A program made the translations under genes and the position numbers. A DNA stretch of 64,000 bases, from contig CAZPIO010000016.1 of the NCBI GenBank assembly GCA_964586235.1, forward strand, positions 20,394 through 84,393, in the 5' to 3' direction. Of this stretch, positions 51,892 to 60,051 are shown piece after piece. The stretch's first letter is position 1. Each line of letters opens with the position of its first letter. This DNA comes from JAUCQB01 sp964586235 (GTDB taxonomy: Bacteria; Planctomycetota; Phycisphaerae; UBA1845; PWPN01). The notes beneath the pieces are model-generated. The model worked only from the letters and a program-made list of their open reading frames with translations. It searched no databases and was not told where the DNA came from.

Positions 51892-53271
51892 CTACCCGGC
51901 GCGTTTCGGATGCAGCGGCAGGAGCTTGATGTTCTTGAACCAGCACGGGCTGCCGTGGTCCTGGAGGCCGATGTAGCCGTGGCGCGGGTGGTTCTTCCAG
52001 ACCCGGCCGGTGAACTTGTGGGTCGAGCCGTCGGGGCGTTTCTCCACTTGCGTCCACTCGTCGAGATTCATCTCGCTGACGCGCTCCCCGTTCAGTTCGA
52101 CGATGATCTTCGGGCCGTCGCAGGTGATGACCGCGTGGTTCCACTGGCCGACGGGCTTCATGGCGTTGCGGCAGGGGGCGACCAGGTCGTAGATGGCGCC
52201 GGTGTCGTGCATACCCGCGCCGGTGGTGTCATCGATGGCCATCTCGAGGCCGTTGTAGCCCACGTCCTCGCCGGGTTTGACCTTGATTGGGAAGGTCCGC
52301 ACGAAGATGCCGCTGTTGCAGCCCTTGGAGATCTTGAAGTCGAGCGAGAGGATGAAATCGTCGTACTCGCGCTCCGGCACCATCATGTACGCGCCGCAGC
52401 CGTGGGGCTGAATGCAGCCGTCGTCGACCGGGATCTTGCTCTCCTGCATGGTGCAGGTCTTCCAGCCCTTGAGCGTCTTGCCGTCAAAGAGCAATTGCCA
52501 GCCGGCGGCCTTCTCTTCGGGGCTGAGGGTGTTGTCGGGGAGATCGACACGCCGGACGCGGATGTTGCGGTAACGCACGAACTGTCCGGTCAGATTGCCG
52601 CCGCCGTGCACCTGCAGGGCGATGCCGCCCTTGTCGGGCAGGCGTTTTTCGGTGTCGGTCCAGTCCATGAACTTCACGCCGTTGATCCAGGTCTCGACTC
52701 GCGGCGGGTTGCCGGTGATGCGGGCCTGCACCTGGTTCCAGTCCTTCTTCCAGAAGGTCTTCCACTGCTCGGGCGTCACCGGGCAGGGGAACTTGGGATA
52801 GTCGAGGATCTTGATTCTGTCGGGCGATTCGAGCGTCTGGAAGTTTCGGGCGGCAAAGCCGCCGATGCCCTCGCCGTAGACGCCCATCACGTTGCCGTTG
52901 TTGTGGTAGTCGATCATCGCCTGGTAGCACTTGCCGTTCTCGGTGCTGCGCAGGAACAGGCCGCTGTCCGGGCCGTAGTCGTTGCCCATCTCAAGCGAGA
53001 CCTCGAAATCACCGTACTGCTCGTCGGTGATAATGATGCCGCCGTTGCCGGGCTTGTCCTGCGTGCCGGTGATCGCGCCGTCCTTGGCCACCCACGCCTT
53101 CGTCGTGCCGTGCCCTGTCTTCGTGCTGATGTGCCAGCCCTTGAGCGTCTTGCCGTCGAAGATAGGGGCGAAATCCGAGTTGCCGTGGGGGCAGAGTTTG
53201 GATTTGTCCTGGGCCGAAACAATTGGAGCGCACGCGAGTACGATGATGAGTATGCGGCTTGCCGGTCTCAT
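51892..53271 (-). CDS. Secreted protein with two DUF1080 (3-keto-disaccharide hydrolase-type) domains
   Basis: 459 residues. Signal peptide MRPASRILIIVLACAPIVS. Two DUF1080 jelly-roll domains, residues ~25-245 and ~255-455: FAPIFDGKTLKGWHISTKTG and WQLLFDGKTLKGWKTCTMQE are the matching starts; LEMGNDYGPDSGLFLRSTEN and FKISKGCNSGIFVRTFPIK are the matching cores. DUF1080 proteins act on 3-keto-glycosides, giving the free sugar. Start ATG 53271. Neighbours are a sulfatase and CysC, consistent with polysaccharide breakdown. Confidence 0.9.
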   Translation of the reverse strand: MRPASRILIIVLACAPIVSAQDKSKLCPHGNSDFAPIFDGKTLKGWHISTKTGHGTTKAWVAKDGAITGTQDKPGNGGIIITDEQYGDFEVSLEMGNDYGPDSGLFLRSTENGKCYQAMIDYHNNGNVMGVYGEGIGGFAARNFQTLESPDRIKILDYPKFPCPVTPEQWKTFWKKDWNQVQARITGNPPRVETWINGVKFMDWTDTEKRLPDKGGIALQVHGGGNLTGQFVRYRNIRVRRVDLPDNTLSPEEKAAGWQLLFDGKTLKGWKTCTMQESKIPVDDGCIQPHGCGAYMMVPEREYDDFILSLDFKISKGCNSGIFVRTFPIKVKPGEDVGYNGLEMAIDDTTGAGMHDTGAIYDLVAPCRNAMKPVGQWNHAVITCDGPKIIVELNGERVSEMNLDEWTQVEKRPDGSTHKFTGRVWKNHPRHGYIGLQDHGSPCWFKNIKLLPLHPKRAG

Positions 53272-53575
53272 TGGGAGTTCCTCCAGAATTCAACGATGCG
53301 TTGGTTACGGTCCTCATCATACTCGCGAGAGCGTCCTGGCGCGAAGCCCTGCAAGTCGGGCTTGCCTGATGCCTGCTCGGCTCGACCGGGAGATCAGGTC
53401 GCAGGCGAAATCGCCAGCCCAGGTTCAAGAAGAACCTGGGCCACCCGACCGTCGGGGACCGACCTGCCCAAGCCGAACGAGGTGACTGGCGGACCGGCAT
53501 TCAGAGTGGTAGCATCGCCGGGGACATGTCAGGTGAAGCTCGACAAGGACGATCCGTTGCATGAGGGTGTGAACG
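53272..53575. other. Divergent intergenic region between DUF1080 and sulfatase genes
   Basis: Contains REP family A copy 4 (53409-53447) and nothing else recognised. The divergent promoters are not clear. Confidence 0.4.
53409..53447 (-). repeat. REP family A, copy 4
   Basis: Minus strand: CGGGTGGCCCAGGTTC, loop, GAACCTGGGCTGGCGATT; a perfect GCCCAGGTTC/GAACCTGGGC stem. Confidence 0.65.
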
Positions 53576-55084
53576 ATGCTCAGGCTATTGGGTTGGGCGG
53601 CGATTTGCAGTTCTGGTCTTCTCGGGATGGTCAGCGCGGCCCAAGCGGCGGACGTCCCACAGGAAGGGACAGGCAGGCGCCCTAACATACTGTTCATCTA
53701 CACAGACGACCAGAGCTGGCAGACGGTAGGCTGCTATAAGGGCTGGCCGTGGGTCCGGACCCCGAATATCGACCGGCTGGCCGCCCAAGGAATGCGGTTC
53801 AACTATGCCTATGGGGCGGCCTGGTGCGCTCCGAGCCGGGCGTGCGTGATGACCGGCCTGTATCTTCACGCCATCCGCGGGCTTGCCTTTCGGGGCATCG
53901 TCGAGGGGAACTACGATCCGGCGGTGTGCCGGTTCTGGCCGGCGGAGCTTCGCAAGGGCGGGTATCGCACGACCCTGATCGGAAAGTGGCATCTCAGCTC
54001 GGACAGCGGGCACGGGCGCGACTGGGACCACTCGGTAGTATGGGATCAGGCGGACATCCGGGGAGACTGGTACAACGACCAACTGTTGAGCATTGACGGC
54101 GCACCCAAAGAGACGGTGCCCGGATACTCCACCGATGTCTACACGCGATTTGCCCTCGAGGAAATCAAGCGCGACCACGACAAGCCCTGGTTCATGTGGC
54201 TGTGCTACAACGCCCCTCACCTGCCGAATACCTTTCATCCTCGTCACAAGGACCGCTACGAGGGGGCGGAGGTGCCGATCCCGTTCGATATCTTCGGGCC
54301 ACGGCCGGGCAAACCCGGCTACATGCAGGCGTTCACCATGTGGAAGCGGGACAAAGAGAATCCTGCGAGTCTTCCCGTCCGCGACCGCCAGACCCATCCG
54401 GAGTACGTGCGGGCCTACAACCGACTGGTCTGCGCCGTGGACGAGGGGGTCGGGCAGATCCTGGCCGCTTTGGCCGAGACCGGCCAGCTCGAAAATACCC
54501 TGATCGTCTACACCTCCGACCAGGGATTTGCGGTCGGCGAGCGCGGGTTTGCCTGGAAAGTGGGGCCGTACGAGGCGTGTATGCGCATGCCGTTGATCAT
54601 GCGATTGCCCGGCCGGGTCGCCCAGGGGGGTGTCTGTGATCAACCGGTGGGGCTGGTCGATCTGCCGCCGACGTTCTTCGCCATGGCCGGCCTGCCGCAG
54701 CCGTGGAAGATGCACGGCCACGACCTCCATCCGCTGCTCAAGGACCCGCAGGCCGCATGGGACCACCCCGTGCTGCTCGAGCACTTCCGCTGGGCGTTCG
54801 GCTCCGAGACCGATCGCGGTGTCACCGGCGACGCGGCGCTCGGCGGCGTTCCGTGGTGGATCGGAGTCTGGAAGGGGCGCTACAAGTACGTCCGCACGCT
54901 TGTGCCGGACGAGATCGAGGAGCTCTACGACTTCCAGCGGGATCCGGACGAGAAGCGCAACCTGGCCCTGGAGGCCGACCACAGTTCGCTGTTGGCGGAA
55001 TATCGCGGCAAGATGATGGATGAACTCACGCGAACGGAGGCCGGCCTGGTGAAGAATCTGCCCGCGCCGCGCAAGCCGCAATGA
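53576..55084 (+). CDS. Secreted type I sulfatase (Cys-type formylglycine)
   Basis: 502 residues. Signal peptide MLRLLGWAAICSSGLLGM, cleaved near AAQA. PNILFIYTDDQSW carries the two Asp calcium ligands; the nucleophile motif is CAPSRACVMTGLY (CxPSR, Cys becomes formylglycine); LIGKWHLSS and YTSDQGFAVGERG hold the remaining metal and sulfate ligands. It removes sulfate from polysaccharides or glycans in the periplasm or outside. GAGGG lies 8 bp before ATG 53576. It converges on cysC and is divergent from DUF1080. An anaerobic or FGE maturase is not in the window. Confidence 0.95.
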   Translation: MLRLLGWAAICSSGLLGMVSAAQAADVPQEGTGRRPNILFIYTDDQSWQTVGCYKGWPWVRTPNIDRLAAQGMRFNYAYGAAWCAPSRACVMTGLYLHAIRGLAFRGIVEGNYDPAVCRFWPAELRKGGYRTTLIGKWHLSSDSGHGRDWDHSVVWDQADIRGDWYNDQLLSIDGAPKETVPGYSTDVYTRFALEEIKRDHDKPWFMWLCYNAPHLPNTFHPRHKDRYEGAEVPIPFDIFGPRPGKPGYMQAFTMWKRDKENPASLPVRDRQTHPEYVRAYNRLVCAVDEGVGQILAALAETGQLENTLIVYTSDQGFAVGERGFAWKVGPYEACMRMPLIMRLPGRVAQGGVCDQPVGLVDLPPTFFAMAGLPQPWKMHGHDLHPLLKDPQAAWDHPVLLEHFRWAFGSETDRGVTGDAALGGVPWWIGVWKGRYKYVRTLVPDEIEELYDFQRDPDEKRNLALEADHSSLLAEYRGKMMDELTRTEAGLVKNLPAPRKPQ

Positions 55085-55102
55085 TTCTCGCCGAAAACGG
55101 GA

Positions 55103-55732
55103 CTACTTGGTGAGCAGGCCTTTCTCTTCGAGGTAGGCGAGGACCTGGGCAGCGGCTTCCTGCGGCGTGACCTTGTCGTTGTGAATGACTAGTTCGGGCT
55201 TGAGCGGGGGCTCGTAGGGGTCGTCCACGCCGGTAAAGCCCATGCCCTTGCCGGCGGCCAGCGCTTCCCGGGCCTTTTTGTAGAGGCCCTTGGGGTCGCG
55301 CTGCTCGCACTTATCGATGGGCACGTCAACGAAGATCTCGATGAACGTCAGTCCGGCCTCGTCGTGTATCTTGCGGGCCTGGTCGCGGTCCTTGCGGTAG
55401 GGGCTGATGAAGCTGGTCAGCATGAGGACGCCGGCGTCGGCGAACAGTTTGGCGACCTCGCCGATGCGGCGGATGTTCTCCTCGCGGTCGGCGGCGGAGA
55501 AGCCGAGGTTCTTGTTCAGGCCGTGGCGGATGTTGTCGCCGTCGCCCACGTAGGCCAGATGGCCGCGCTCGACCAGGGCGTGTTCGACGGTAAAGGCGAT
55601 GGTGCTCTTGCCCGACCCGCTCAGGCCGGTGAACCAGATGGTCGCGCCTTTCTGCCCCAGGAGCCTTTCTCGGTCCGCCCGACTGACGTGACCTTCGTGC
55701 CAGGTAATGTTCGTTGCCTTGATCTCAGTCAT
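55103..55732 (-). CDS. cysC: Adenylyl-sulfate (APS) kinase
   Basis: 209 residues. P-loop GLSGSGKSTIAF; the APS-binding region DGDNIRHGLNKNLGFSAADR; SFISPYRKDRDQARKI; the substrate loop DPKGLYKKAREALAAGKGMG then FTGVDDPYEPP. It phosphorylates APS to PAPS, the universal sulfuryl donor. ATG 55732 chosen for AAGGGAC upstream. No CysD/CysN sulfate adenylyltransferase is near, so PAPS here may serve glycan sulfation (inference), opposite in direction to the adjoining sulfatase. Confidence 0.95.
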   Translation of the reverse strand: MTEIKATNITWHEGHVSRADRERLLGQKGATIWFTGLSGSGKSTIAFTVEHALVERGHLAYVGDGDNIRHGLNKNLGFSAADREENIRRIGEVAKLFADAGVLMLTSFISPYRKDRDQARKIHDEAGLTFIEIFVDVPIDKCEQRDPKGLYKKAREALAAGKGMGFTGVDDPYEPPLKPELVIHNDKVTPQEAAAQVLAYLEEKGLLTK

Positions 55733-55871
55733 TTTTGTCCCTTCGCAGAACTCCCCGCCCCTCACTCACGAAACGAGCGGGGTAGTATAAGAGTCCACCG
55801 CCCGGGGCTCAACTGGCCCGGCAGGGGCATCGGCTTGTCCGTCTGCGAGACTGCGGCCATAATTCCGGGCC

Positions 55872-56855
55872 ATGAGTGAAACGCCCAGACCCAGGATCGT
55901 AGTGACCGAGCGGGCCAGCGACTCGGCCATGGCCCGGCTGGCGGCTGTCGGTGATGTGGTCCTGCTGCCCAATTGCGACGAGGCCAGCCTCATTGGGGCG
56001 GTGGCCGACGCCGACGCCCTGGTGGTGCGGACATACTCCCTCATCAACGCCAACGTGATCGCGGCGGCCAAGGCAGCCGGGCGGCTCAAGGTGATCGGCC
56101 GGGGCGGTGTCGGGCTGGACAACATCGACCTGAAGGCGGCCCTGGATGCCGGCATCAAGGTGGTTTACACCCCGGCCGCGTCGACCCACGCGGTTGCCGA
56201 CTTGGTGGTGGGGCTGATCATCTCCCTGCAGCGGCGGGTGGTCGAGAACGACAAGGGCATGCGGGCCGGCGAGTTCGATTCCATCCGATCGGTCAAGCCT
56301 GGGGTCAACGAGCTTCGTCATCAGACGGTGGGCGTGATCGGCATGGGGCGTATCGGCACGGCCGTGGGTGTTCGGCTGGCCAACGGATTCGGCACACGGA
56401 TTATCTACAACGACATCCGCGAGATCGGCTGGCTGCCGTTCCCGGCCGAGAGCAAGGACAGCCACAAGGCGGTTTACGCCGAGGCCGACGTGATAACCCT
56501 GCACGTTCCGCTCACGAAGCTGACGCGGGGAATGATCAACGCCGATGCCCTGGCGTCGTTCAAGCAGGGCTCGTATCTGGTCAACGCGGCTCGCGGGCCG
56601 GTGGTCGTGCCGGCAGCCCTGGCCGAGGCCCTCAAGTCGGGGCACCTGGCGGGCGCGGCGATCGACGTTCACGATCCCGAGCCGCCGCCGGCGGACTATC
56701 CGCTGCTGACGGCCCCCAACTGCATCCTGACCGCCCACATCGGGGCCCGCAGCCCCGAGGGCCTGGCGGCCATGAACGACGTGGTTGATGATGTGATCGC
56801 GGTTTTGCAGGGTAAGGAGCCGGACTGGCCGGCTGGGCCGGAATTGATTGAGTGA
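55872..56855 (+). CDS. D-2-hydroxyacid dehydrogenase (phosphoglycerate dehydrogenase-like)
   Basis: 327 residues. Substrate domain then NAD-binding motif VGVIGMGRIGTAVGVRLA. Catalytic residues of the family are visible: Arg in LVNAARGPVVV, Glu in DVHDPEPPPAD, His in LTAHIGARSPEG. Length equals the catalytic core without the ACT domain of SerA. Could be 3-phosphoglycerate or another 2-hydroxyacid dehydrogenase; the substrate is not resolved. Single gene between cysC (divergent) and REP-rich DNA. Confidence 0.88.
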   Translation: MSETPRPRIVVTERASDSAMARLAAVGDVVLLPNCDEASLIGAVADADALVVRTYSLINANVIAAAKAAGRLKVIGRGGVGLDNIDLKAALDAGIKVVYTPAASTHAVADLVVGLIISLQRRVVENDKGMRAGEFDSIRSVKPGVNELRHQTVGVIGMGRIGTAVGVRLANGFGTRIIYNDIREIGWLPFPAESKDSHKAVYAEADVITLHVPLTKLTRGMINADALASFKQGSYLVNAARGPVVVPAALAEALKSGHLAGAAIDVHDPEPPPADYPLLTAPNCILTAHIGARSPEGLAAMNDVVDDVIAVLQGKEPDWPAGPELIE

Positions 56856-56920
56856 GGAGCGAGTCGGGTGCCGGGCCCACGGCTTTGCGTGGGCATGTTC
56901 TCCCGAATCAGTCGATATTC

Positions 56921-56945
56921 GTAGGAGCGGTCTCCGACCGCGATC
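56921..56945 (+). repeat. REP family B (GTAGGAGCGGTCTCCGACCG), copy 1
   Basis: Palindrome GCGGTC-TCC-GACCGC within a 25-bp unit ending CGATC. Confidence 0.7.
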
Positions 56946-57019
56946 TTGACGAGCCGAGGGTCCGCCTCAGGCGAGACTCGCCGTGGCGAGGTTTATCCCC
57001 TCGGTCTTTGGAGAACAGA

Positions 57020-57039
57020 AGCGGCTTGCAGCCGCGATC
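57020..57039 (+). repeat. REP family B variant (GCGGCTTGCAGCCGC core)
   Basis: AGCGGCT-TGC-AGCCGCGATC; same outline as copy 1 with a changed stem. Confidence 0.6.
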
Positions 57040-57044
57040 TTCGT

Positions 57045-57069
57045 GTAGGAGCGGTCTCCGACCGCGATC
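57045..57069 (+). repeat. REP family B, copy 2
   Basis: Same 25-bp unit as 56921-56945. Confidence 0.7.
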
Positions 57070-57101
57070 GGGAATCGGGCTCAGAGAGCCCTCCTACTGA
57101 T

Positions 57102-57134
57102 GGCTAAAAGCTAAGAGCTAAGAGCTAATAGCTC
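57102..57134 (-). repeat. TTAGCT-type short tandem repeat, copy 2
   Basis: On the minus strand about four TTAGCTCT-like units; inverted relative of 12896-12922. Confidence 0.5.
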
Positions 57135-57152
57135 TTTTTGAGAGGTTTTTCT

Positions 57153-58088
57153 ATGACCATGTTTCTTGTCACCGGCGGCGCGGGCTTCATCGGATCGCAC
57201 CTGGTTCATCGACTGGTGGCCGACGGGCAGAAGGTCCGCGTGCTGGACAACTTCTCGACCGGCAAGCGGGCGAATCTGGCCGGCGTGATGGACCGCATCG
57301 AGGTCATCGAGGGCGATCTTCGTCGATACGAGGACTGTCTCCTGGCCTGCAAGGGTGTCGAGGTCATCTTTCATGAAGGGGCTTTGCCCTCGGTGCCCAA
57401 GTCGGTGGCCGATCCGCGCTCCTCGCACGATGCCAACATCAACGGCACGTTCAACATCCTGATGGCCGCCCGCGAGTGCGGCTGCCGGCGGGTGATCTAC
57501 GCCGCCAGCAGCAGCGCGTATGGCGACCAGCCGGAGTCGCCCAAACGCGAGTCGATGCGGCCGGCCCCGCTCAGCCCGTATGCGGTCAACAAGCTGGTGG
57601 GCGAATATTACCTGAAGGTCTTCCACGAGTGCTACGGTCTCGAGACCCTGTCGCTGCGGTATTTCAACGTTTTCGGCCCGCGCCAGGACCCCAAGAGCCA
57701 GTACGCGGCGGCCATACCCGCGTTCGTCACCGCCATCCTGAATGACCAGCCGCCGACCATCTACGGCGACGGCGAGCAGACCCGCGATTTCACCTTCATC
57801 GATAACGTCGTTCATGGGAACATGCTGGCCGCCAAGGCCCCCAAGCTTGGCGGCGAGGTGGTCAACCTGGCCTGCGCCGAGAGCGTCACTGTCAACCGGA
57901 CCATTCGCCTGATCAACGAACTGCTGGGCAAGGACGTCAAGCCGATTTACACCGACGTACGGCCGGGCGATGTAAAGCACTCGTTGGCCGACGTCACCCT
58001 GGCCCGAAAGATCATCGGCTTCGAGCCGGTGGTGACGTTCGACGAGGGGCTTCGGCGGGCGATCGAGTGGTATCGGGAAAACCTTTGA
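57153..58088 (+). CDS. NAD-dependent sugar epimerase/dehydratase (UDP-hexose 4-epimerase-like)
   Basis: 311 residues, extended SDR. Rossmann motif FLVTGGAGFIGSHLVHRL; catalytic SxnY-x3-K as ASSSAYGD and PYAVNKLVGEYY; RYFNVFGPRQDPKSQYAA is the substrate-binding loop. This combination is typical of UDP-GlcNAc or UDP-glucose C4-epimerases of the WbpP/GalE type. ATG 57153 follows AGAGG. It could feed the same glycan as the UDP-sugar dehydrogenase at 11.6 kb (inference). Confidence 0.9.
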   Translation: MTMFLVTGGAGFIGSHLVHRLVADGQKVRVLDNFSTGKRANLAGVMDRIEVIEGDLRRYEDCLLACKGVEVIFHEGALPSVPKSVADPRSSHDANINGTFNILMAARECGCRRVIYAASSSAYGDQPESPKRESMRPAPLSPYAVNKLVGEYYLKVFHECYGLETLSLRYFNVFGPRQDPKSQYAAAIPAFVTAILNDQPPTIYGDGEQTRDFTFIDNVVHGNMLAAKAPKLGGEVVNLACAESVTVNRTIRLINELLGKDVKPIYTDVRPGDVKHSLADVTLARKIIGFEPVVTFDEGLRRAIEWYRENL

Positions 58089-58091
58089 AGA

Positions 58092-58180
58092 GAAGGATGA
58101 AGGCGGAAGGATGAAGGATGAATCAAGACGAGAGCCACTAGCTACGATTCAGCATTCATCACTTGTCATCCATCATTTCC
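58092..58180. repeat. AAGGATGAAGGATGA-bounded repeat element, copy 1
   Basis: Starts AAGGATGAAGG..AAGGATGAAGGATGAATC and ends with GATTCAGCATTCATC..TCATCCATCATT, an imperfect inverted pair. A similar element bounds 63220-63372. Confidence 0.45.
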
Positions 58181-58240
58181 CGCGTTCCCCAATCGCCGCT
58201 TGCTCACTGCCACGGTGGTCAATACTGTGAGAGCAGTCTG

Positions 58241-58933
58241 GTGCAACGTAAAACCCGAAAAGCCAGTGGTAAGAGTCGGCCTGACATCTGGCCGGTGCGG
58301 CGGCGGTGGCGGGCGATCGGGCTGGTCTTGCTGCTGGCTTTGGCGACGATCGTTGCCTTCGAGCGGTTCGGGCTGCTCGGCCGATCGCGCGGGCCGCACC
58401 AGACCACAGCGGTCGTTGCCGGCGCCGATCACGATCGTTACAACAATCGCACCTTCACCTGCGTGAAGGTCGTTGACGGCGACACCCTCGACGTCGATGA
58501 GCCGGACGGCCAGTACCCGCACACGCGCGTCCGCCTGATCGGCGTGGACACGCCCGAGATCGACAAGAGCCCTCAGGGAGCCATGTACTTCGGGGCGGAG
58601 GCGTCGGCATTCACCTCCTCGCAGGCGGTGGGCAAGCCGGTCCGGATCGTGCTGAAAGAGAAAGAGACTCGTGACGTGCACGGCCGTCTGCTGGCGTACG
58701 TCTATCTCGGCGACGGCGACACGATGCTCAACGAGGAGATCATCGCCCAGGGGTACGGGTACTGCTACACGTCATATCCCCACCCGTGGATGAAGCGGTT
58801 CGTCGAAATCGAGCAGCGGGCCCGCAAGCAGAAGCTGGGTCTGTGGAAGGAGGTCAAGCTCGACCAGATGCCCGCGTGGCGGCAGAGGCTGGAACAGCGC
58901 CAGTCGGGCGATACCGGCCATGGTGCCTCGTAG
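58241..58933 (+). CDS. Thermonuclease-family (SNase-like) membrane-anchored nuclease
   Basis: 230 residues. Basic N terminus then one membrane segment (AIGLVLLLALATIVAFERF), so anchored or secreted. SNase motifs: CVKVVDGDTLDVD, RVRLIGVDTPEIDKS, TRDVHGRLLAYVYLGDGDT, MLNEEIIAQGYGYC and RARKQKLGLWKE, covering the Asp/Arg active site (R-x-D-TP, D, R). It likely degrades nucleic acid outside or at the envelope. No ATG is near; GTG 58241 is used. Upstream is repeat DNA. Confidence 0.88.
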   Translation: MQRKTRKASGKSRPDIWPVRRRWRAIGLVLLLALATIVAFERFGLLGRSRGPHQTTAVVAGADHDRYNNRTFTCVKVVDGDTLDVDEPDGQYPHTRVRLIGVDTPEIDKSPQGAMYFGAEASAFTSSQAVGKPVRIVLKEKETRDVHGRLLAYVYLGDGDTMLNEEIIAQGYGYCYTSYPHPWMKRFVEIEQRARKQKLGLWKEVKLDQMPAWRQRLEQRQSGDTGHGAS

Positions 58934-58954
58934 GACGGGCTTTGCCCGCCGGGC

Positions 58955-59455
58955 CTACCAGGGCAGTCTCCTCGCTCCCCGGTCGGCCAGGTAATCCGAC
59001 CATTTCCGCTTCACGTCCTCGATCTCGTAGGGCATGCCGCATTCGGGGCAGCGGTGGCGGGCCGGGAGTCCTTTGAGGCTGTAGCCGCAGTGGAGGCAAA
59101 GGCAACAGTCGGCGTCTCTGGCCTCACGGCAGAGGCGGGAAACGCCGCCTGCGCCGAGTCGTCTCCATGCTTTGTAACCCACAGAAAGTGCGACGAGGCC
59201 TGTGATCGCGATGAACGGGCGCCCCTTGCCACCCCACAGATAGGGCAACGGGATGCAGACGATCACGAGCAGAGAGAAACCGAGCATCAGGAAAGAAATG
59301 TCGCTCTGTTCGGCCCTGGCCACAACCGGCGGTGCCGGCGCGGGCATCCCGTTGCCATTCTGGCCGGGCATGAACATCACCTTGAGCGAACGACAGATGA
59401 ACAGCCGGAAGAAGAGGCTGATCGCTCGGCCGATGTATCTCACACGTCGCAACAT
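58955..59455 (-). CDS. Zinc-ribbon membrane protein, paralog 1
   Basis: 166 residues. Two hydrophobic segments (FLMLGFSLLVIVCIPLPYLW and the PFIAITGLVALSVGY region), then C-terminal ribbon CLHCGYSLKGLPARHRCPEC followed by GMPYEIEDVKRKW. It lacks the N-terminal second ribbon of its two neighbours. ATG 59455 follows the stop of the next gene by 2 bp, so the set is co-transcribed. Function unknown. Confidence 0.8.
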   Translation of the reverse strand: MLRRVRYIGRAISLFFRLFICRSLKVMFMPGQNGNGMPAPAPPVVARAEQSDISFLMLGFSLLVIVCIPLPYLWGGKGRPFIAITGLVALSVGYKAWRRLGAGGVSRLCREARDADCCLCLHCGYSLKGLPARHRCPECGMPYEIEDVKRKWSDYLADRGARRLPW

Positions 59456-59457
59456 GG

Positions 59458-60045
59458 CTACTTCTTGTTCTTCTGTTCCTCGAAATACCGCCGCCACGTG
59501 TCCTTGATGAGAGTGATGTCATACGGCTCGCCGCATTCCGGGCAGCGGTGCTTGTCCGGCAGGCCTTTCAGGGAGTAATCGCACTGGAGGCACCTTTCGA
59601 AGTTGTCTGCAATGATTTCCTGGGCGAACCGTCTCAGACGGCGTTTGGCGAGATACGGAGTCATTGAAGCGAGAAAGCAGCTGACCATCCCAGCGGCGAT
59701 GACGCCGTGTCGAGCGCTGGTCAGCCCTGAAACAAACGCCACCACTCCAAGGCCTGTGAGAATCAGAGCAGAACCGCATAGAACCCTGAGGGGCCGCAGA
59801 TGGCCCCACAGCGCTGGCGGCATGCCTCGTGGCGGGGTTGGAAAGAAGTATCTGATCGGTGCGATTCGGGTGATGAGCGTCGACCTGCCCGCTCTGTCTG
59901 CCAGGCTTTCATCTGGTTTTCTCGGCGACGCTGTGAGGGCGACGTCGCAGCTGCCGCACGCCGGGCAGCGGTAAGTGCGAACCGGGCCGTCAATGAGCTG
60001 GCCGCATGCGTGGCAGTAGGGTCTATGCTCGGCATCTTCGGGCAT
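59458..60045 (-). CDS. Double zinc-ribbon membrane protein, paralog 2
   Basis: 195 residues. N-terminal ribbon YCHACGQL...CPACGSC (four cysteines), two central membrane segments, and C-terminal ribbon CLQCDYSLKGLPDKHRCPEC followed by GEPYDITLIKDTW. Same layout as the next gene (60052-60693), about 6 bp apart. Probably sensing or structural; no catalytic motif. Ends with a Lys-rich tail. Confidence 0.82.
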   Translation of the reverse strand: MPEDAEHRPYCHACGQLIDGPVRTYRCPACGSCDVALTASPRKPDESLADRAGRSTLITRIAPIRYFFPTPPRGMPPALWGHLRPLRVLCGSALILTGLGVVAFVSGLTSARHGVIAAGMVSCFLASMTPYLAKRRLRRFAQEIIADNFERCLQCDYSLKGLPDKHRCPECGEPYDITLIKDTWRRYFEEQKNKK

Positions 60046-60051
60046 CGCTGC

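Larger units (their letters stand above)
56856..57152. other. REP-rich intergenic region before the epimerase
   Basis: Just under 300 bp without a gene. Holds three REP family B elements and the TTAGCT repeat, listed separately. Confidence 0.5.

Noticed and set aside
51910..53685. 591-codon open frame antisense to the DUF1080 gene
   Set aside because: Shadow of a high-GC real gene: DUF1080 motifs, signal peptide and start support the minus strand.
53585..55081. 498-codon open frame antisense to the sulfatase
   Set aside because: Shadow; the sulfatase active-site motifs are on the plus strand.
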